Shown here in pieces: positions 50,811 through 50,858 of a stretch of 50,858 nucleotides of DNA; the stretch's first letter is position 1; every line of letters starts with the position of its first letter. The position numbers and the translations under genes are program-made. The notes beneath the pieces were generated by a model. That model searched no databases. It saw only the letters and a program-made list of their open reading frames with translations, and was not told the origin of the DNA. Source of the DNA: Syntrophaceae bacterium UBA5764 (GTDB lineage: Bacteria > Desulfobacterota > Syntrophia > Syntrophales > Smithellaceae); contig DIEW01000043.1 in NCBI GenBank assembly GCA_002418825.1, positions 2,004 through 52,861 of the forward strand, given 5' to 3'.

Positions 50811-50858
50811 GGAGGGATGGCCGAGAGGTCGAAGGCGGCGGTCTTGAAAACCGTTAAC
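50811..50858 (+). tRNA. tRNA-Ser (anticodon UGA), first 48 bases
   Basis: Starts GGAGGGATGGCCGAGAGGTC: acceptor arm, then a typical D-arm (GCCGAGAGGTCGAAGGC). The anticodon loop CTTGAAAA contains TGA, so it reads UCA/UCN serine codons. The remaining variable arm, T-arm and acceptor 3' half lie beyond the window end. Directly downstream of serS. Confidence 0.92.

Noticed and set aside
50811..50858. tRNA-Ser as an integration site
   Set aside because: No integrase or attachment repeat is visible, and the 3' half of the tRNA lies outside the window.
1..50858. CRISPR array or insertion sequence
   Set aside because: No series of regularly spaced direct repeats, no cas gene, and no transposase or terminal inverted repeats with flanking duplications were seen.

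Overview
The window reads as an ordinary chromosomal stretch of a Gram-negative, anaerobic-type bacterium, most like the syntrophic or fatty-acid/aromatic-degrading deltaproteobacterial lineages (Syntrophus/Smithella-like). That is inference. It rests on lipoprotein and Sec signals, Lon/TypA/RNase E-G/MurJ types, isoleucine synthesis by citramalate, and two neighbouring branched-chain-type ABC importers wired to an acyl-CoA synthetase and paired family III CoA-transferases. No rRNA operon, CRISPR array, integrase or recognisable insertion sequence is seen. Genes are densely packed, with many 1-20 bp overlaps.

Layout. 1-4435: typA (cut by the window start) divergent from an hsp20-lon stress operon. 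4440-5640: an AT-rich insert with a HEPN-like protein and a lipoprotein gene that looks frameshifted. 5874-11089: rhlE helicase, a CvrA/NhaP2-type antiporter, a YpfJ-type zinc peptidase, an alpha/beta hydrolase and a DUF2905 membrane protein. 11199-16480: a TetR-controlled efflux operon of the YbhGFSR type (TetR, HlyD, two ATPases, two ABC-2 permeases). 16805-18884: small membrane proteins (including a 56-aa Pmp3/YqaE protein), an MBL-fold hydrolase, a PAS protein and a relic copy of the hydrolase's 3' end. 18942-21261: an EcoRI-family adenine methyltransferase coupled to a DUF262-HNH protein, a probable defence pair. 21320-24295: a cation diffusion facilitator and a CPA2 antiporter.

24400-26224: a promoter, a 26-codon leader peptide with twelve isoleucine codons, a rho-independent terminator, and then citramalate synthase. 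This is a textbook-like transcription attenuator for isoleucine synthesis and the clearest regulatory finding here. 26309-31252: tsaC, RNase E/G, proC (divergent), hydrolase, yggT and yggU.

31431-47645: two complete Liv-type import systems in tandem. System A has two tandem paralogous binding proteins, LivH, LivM with an extra C-terminal zinc ribbon, an AMP-forming acyl-CoA synthetase, LivG and LivF. System B has LivH, LivM, LivG, LivF, two adjacent CaiB/BaiF CoA-transferases and a third binding protein. Together they suggest uptake of carboxylic acids (or similar) followed by CoA activation by ligation (A) or CoA transfer (B). 47832-50858: murJ (apparently with an ATT start), serS and the first 48 bases of tRNA-Ser(UGA).
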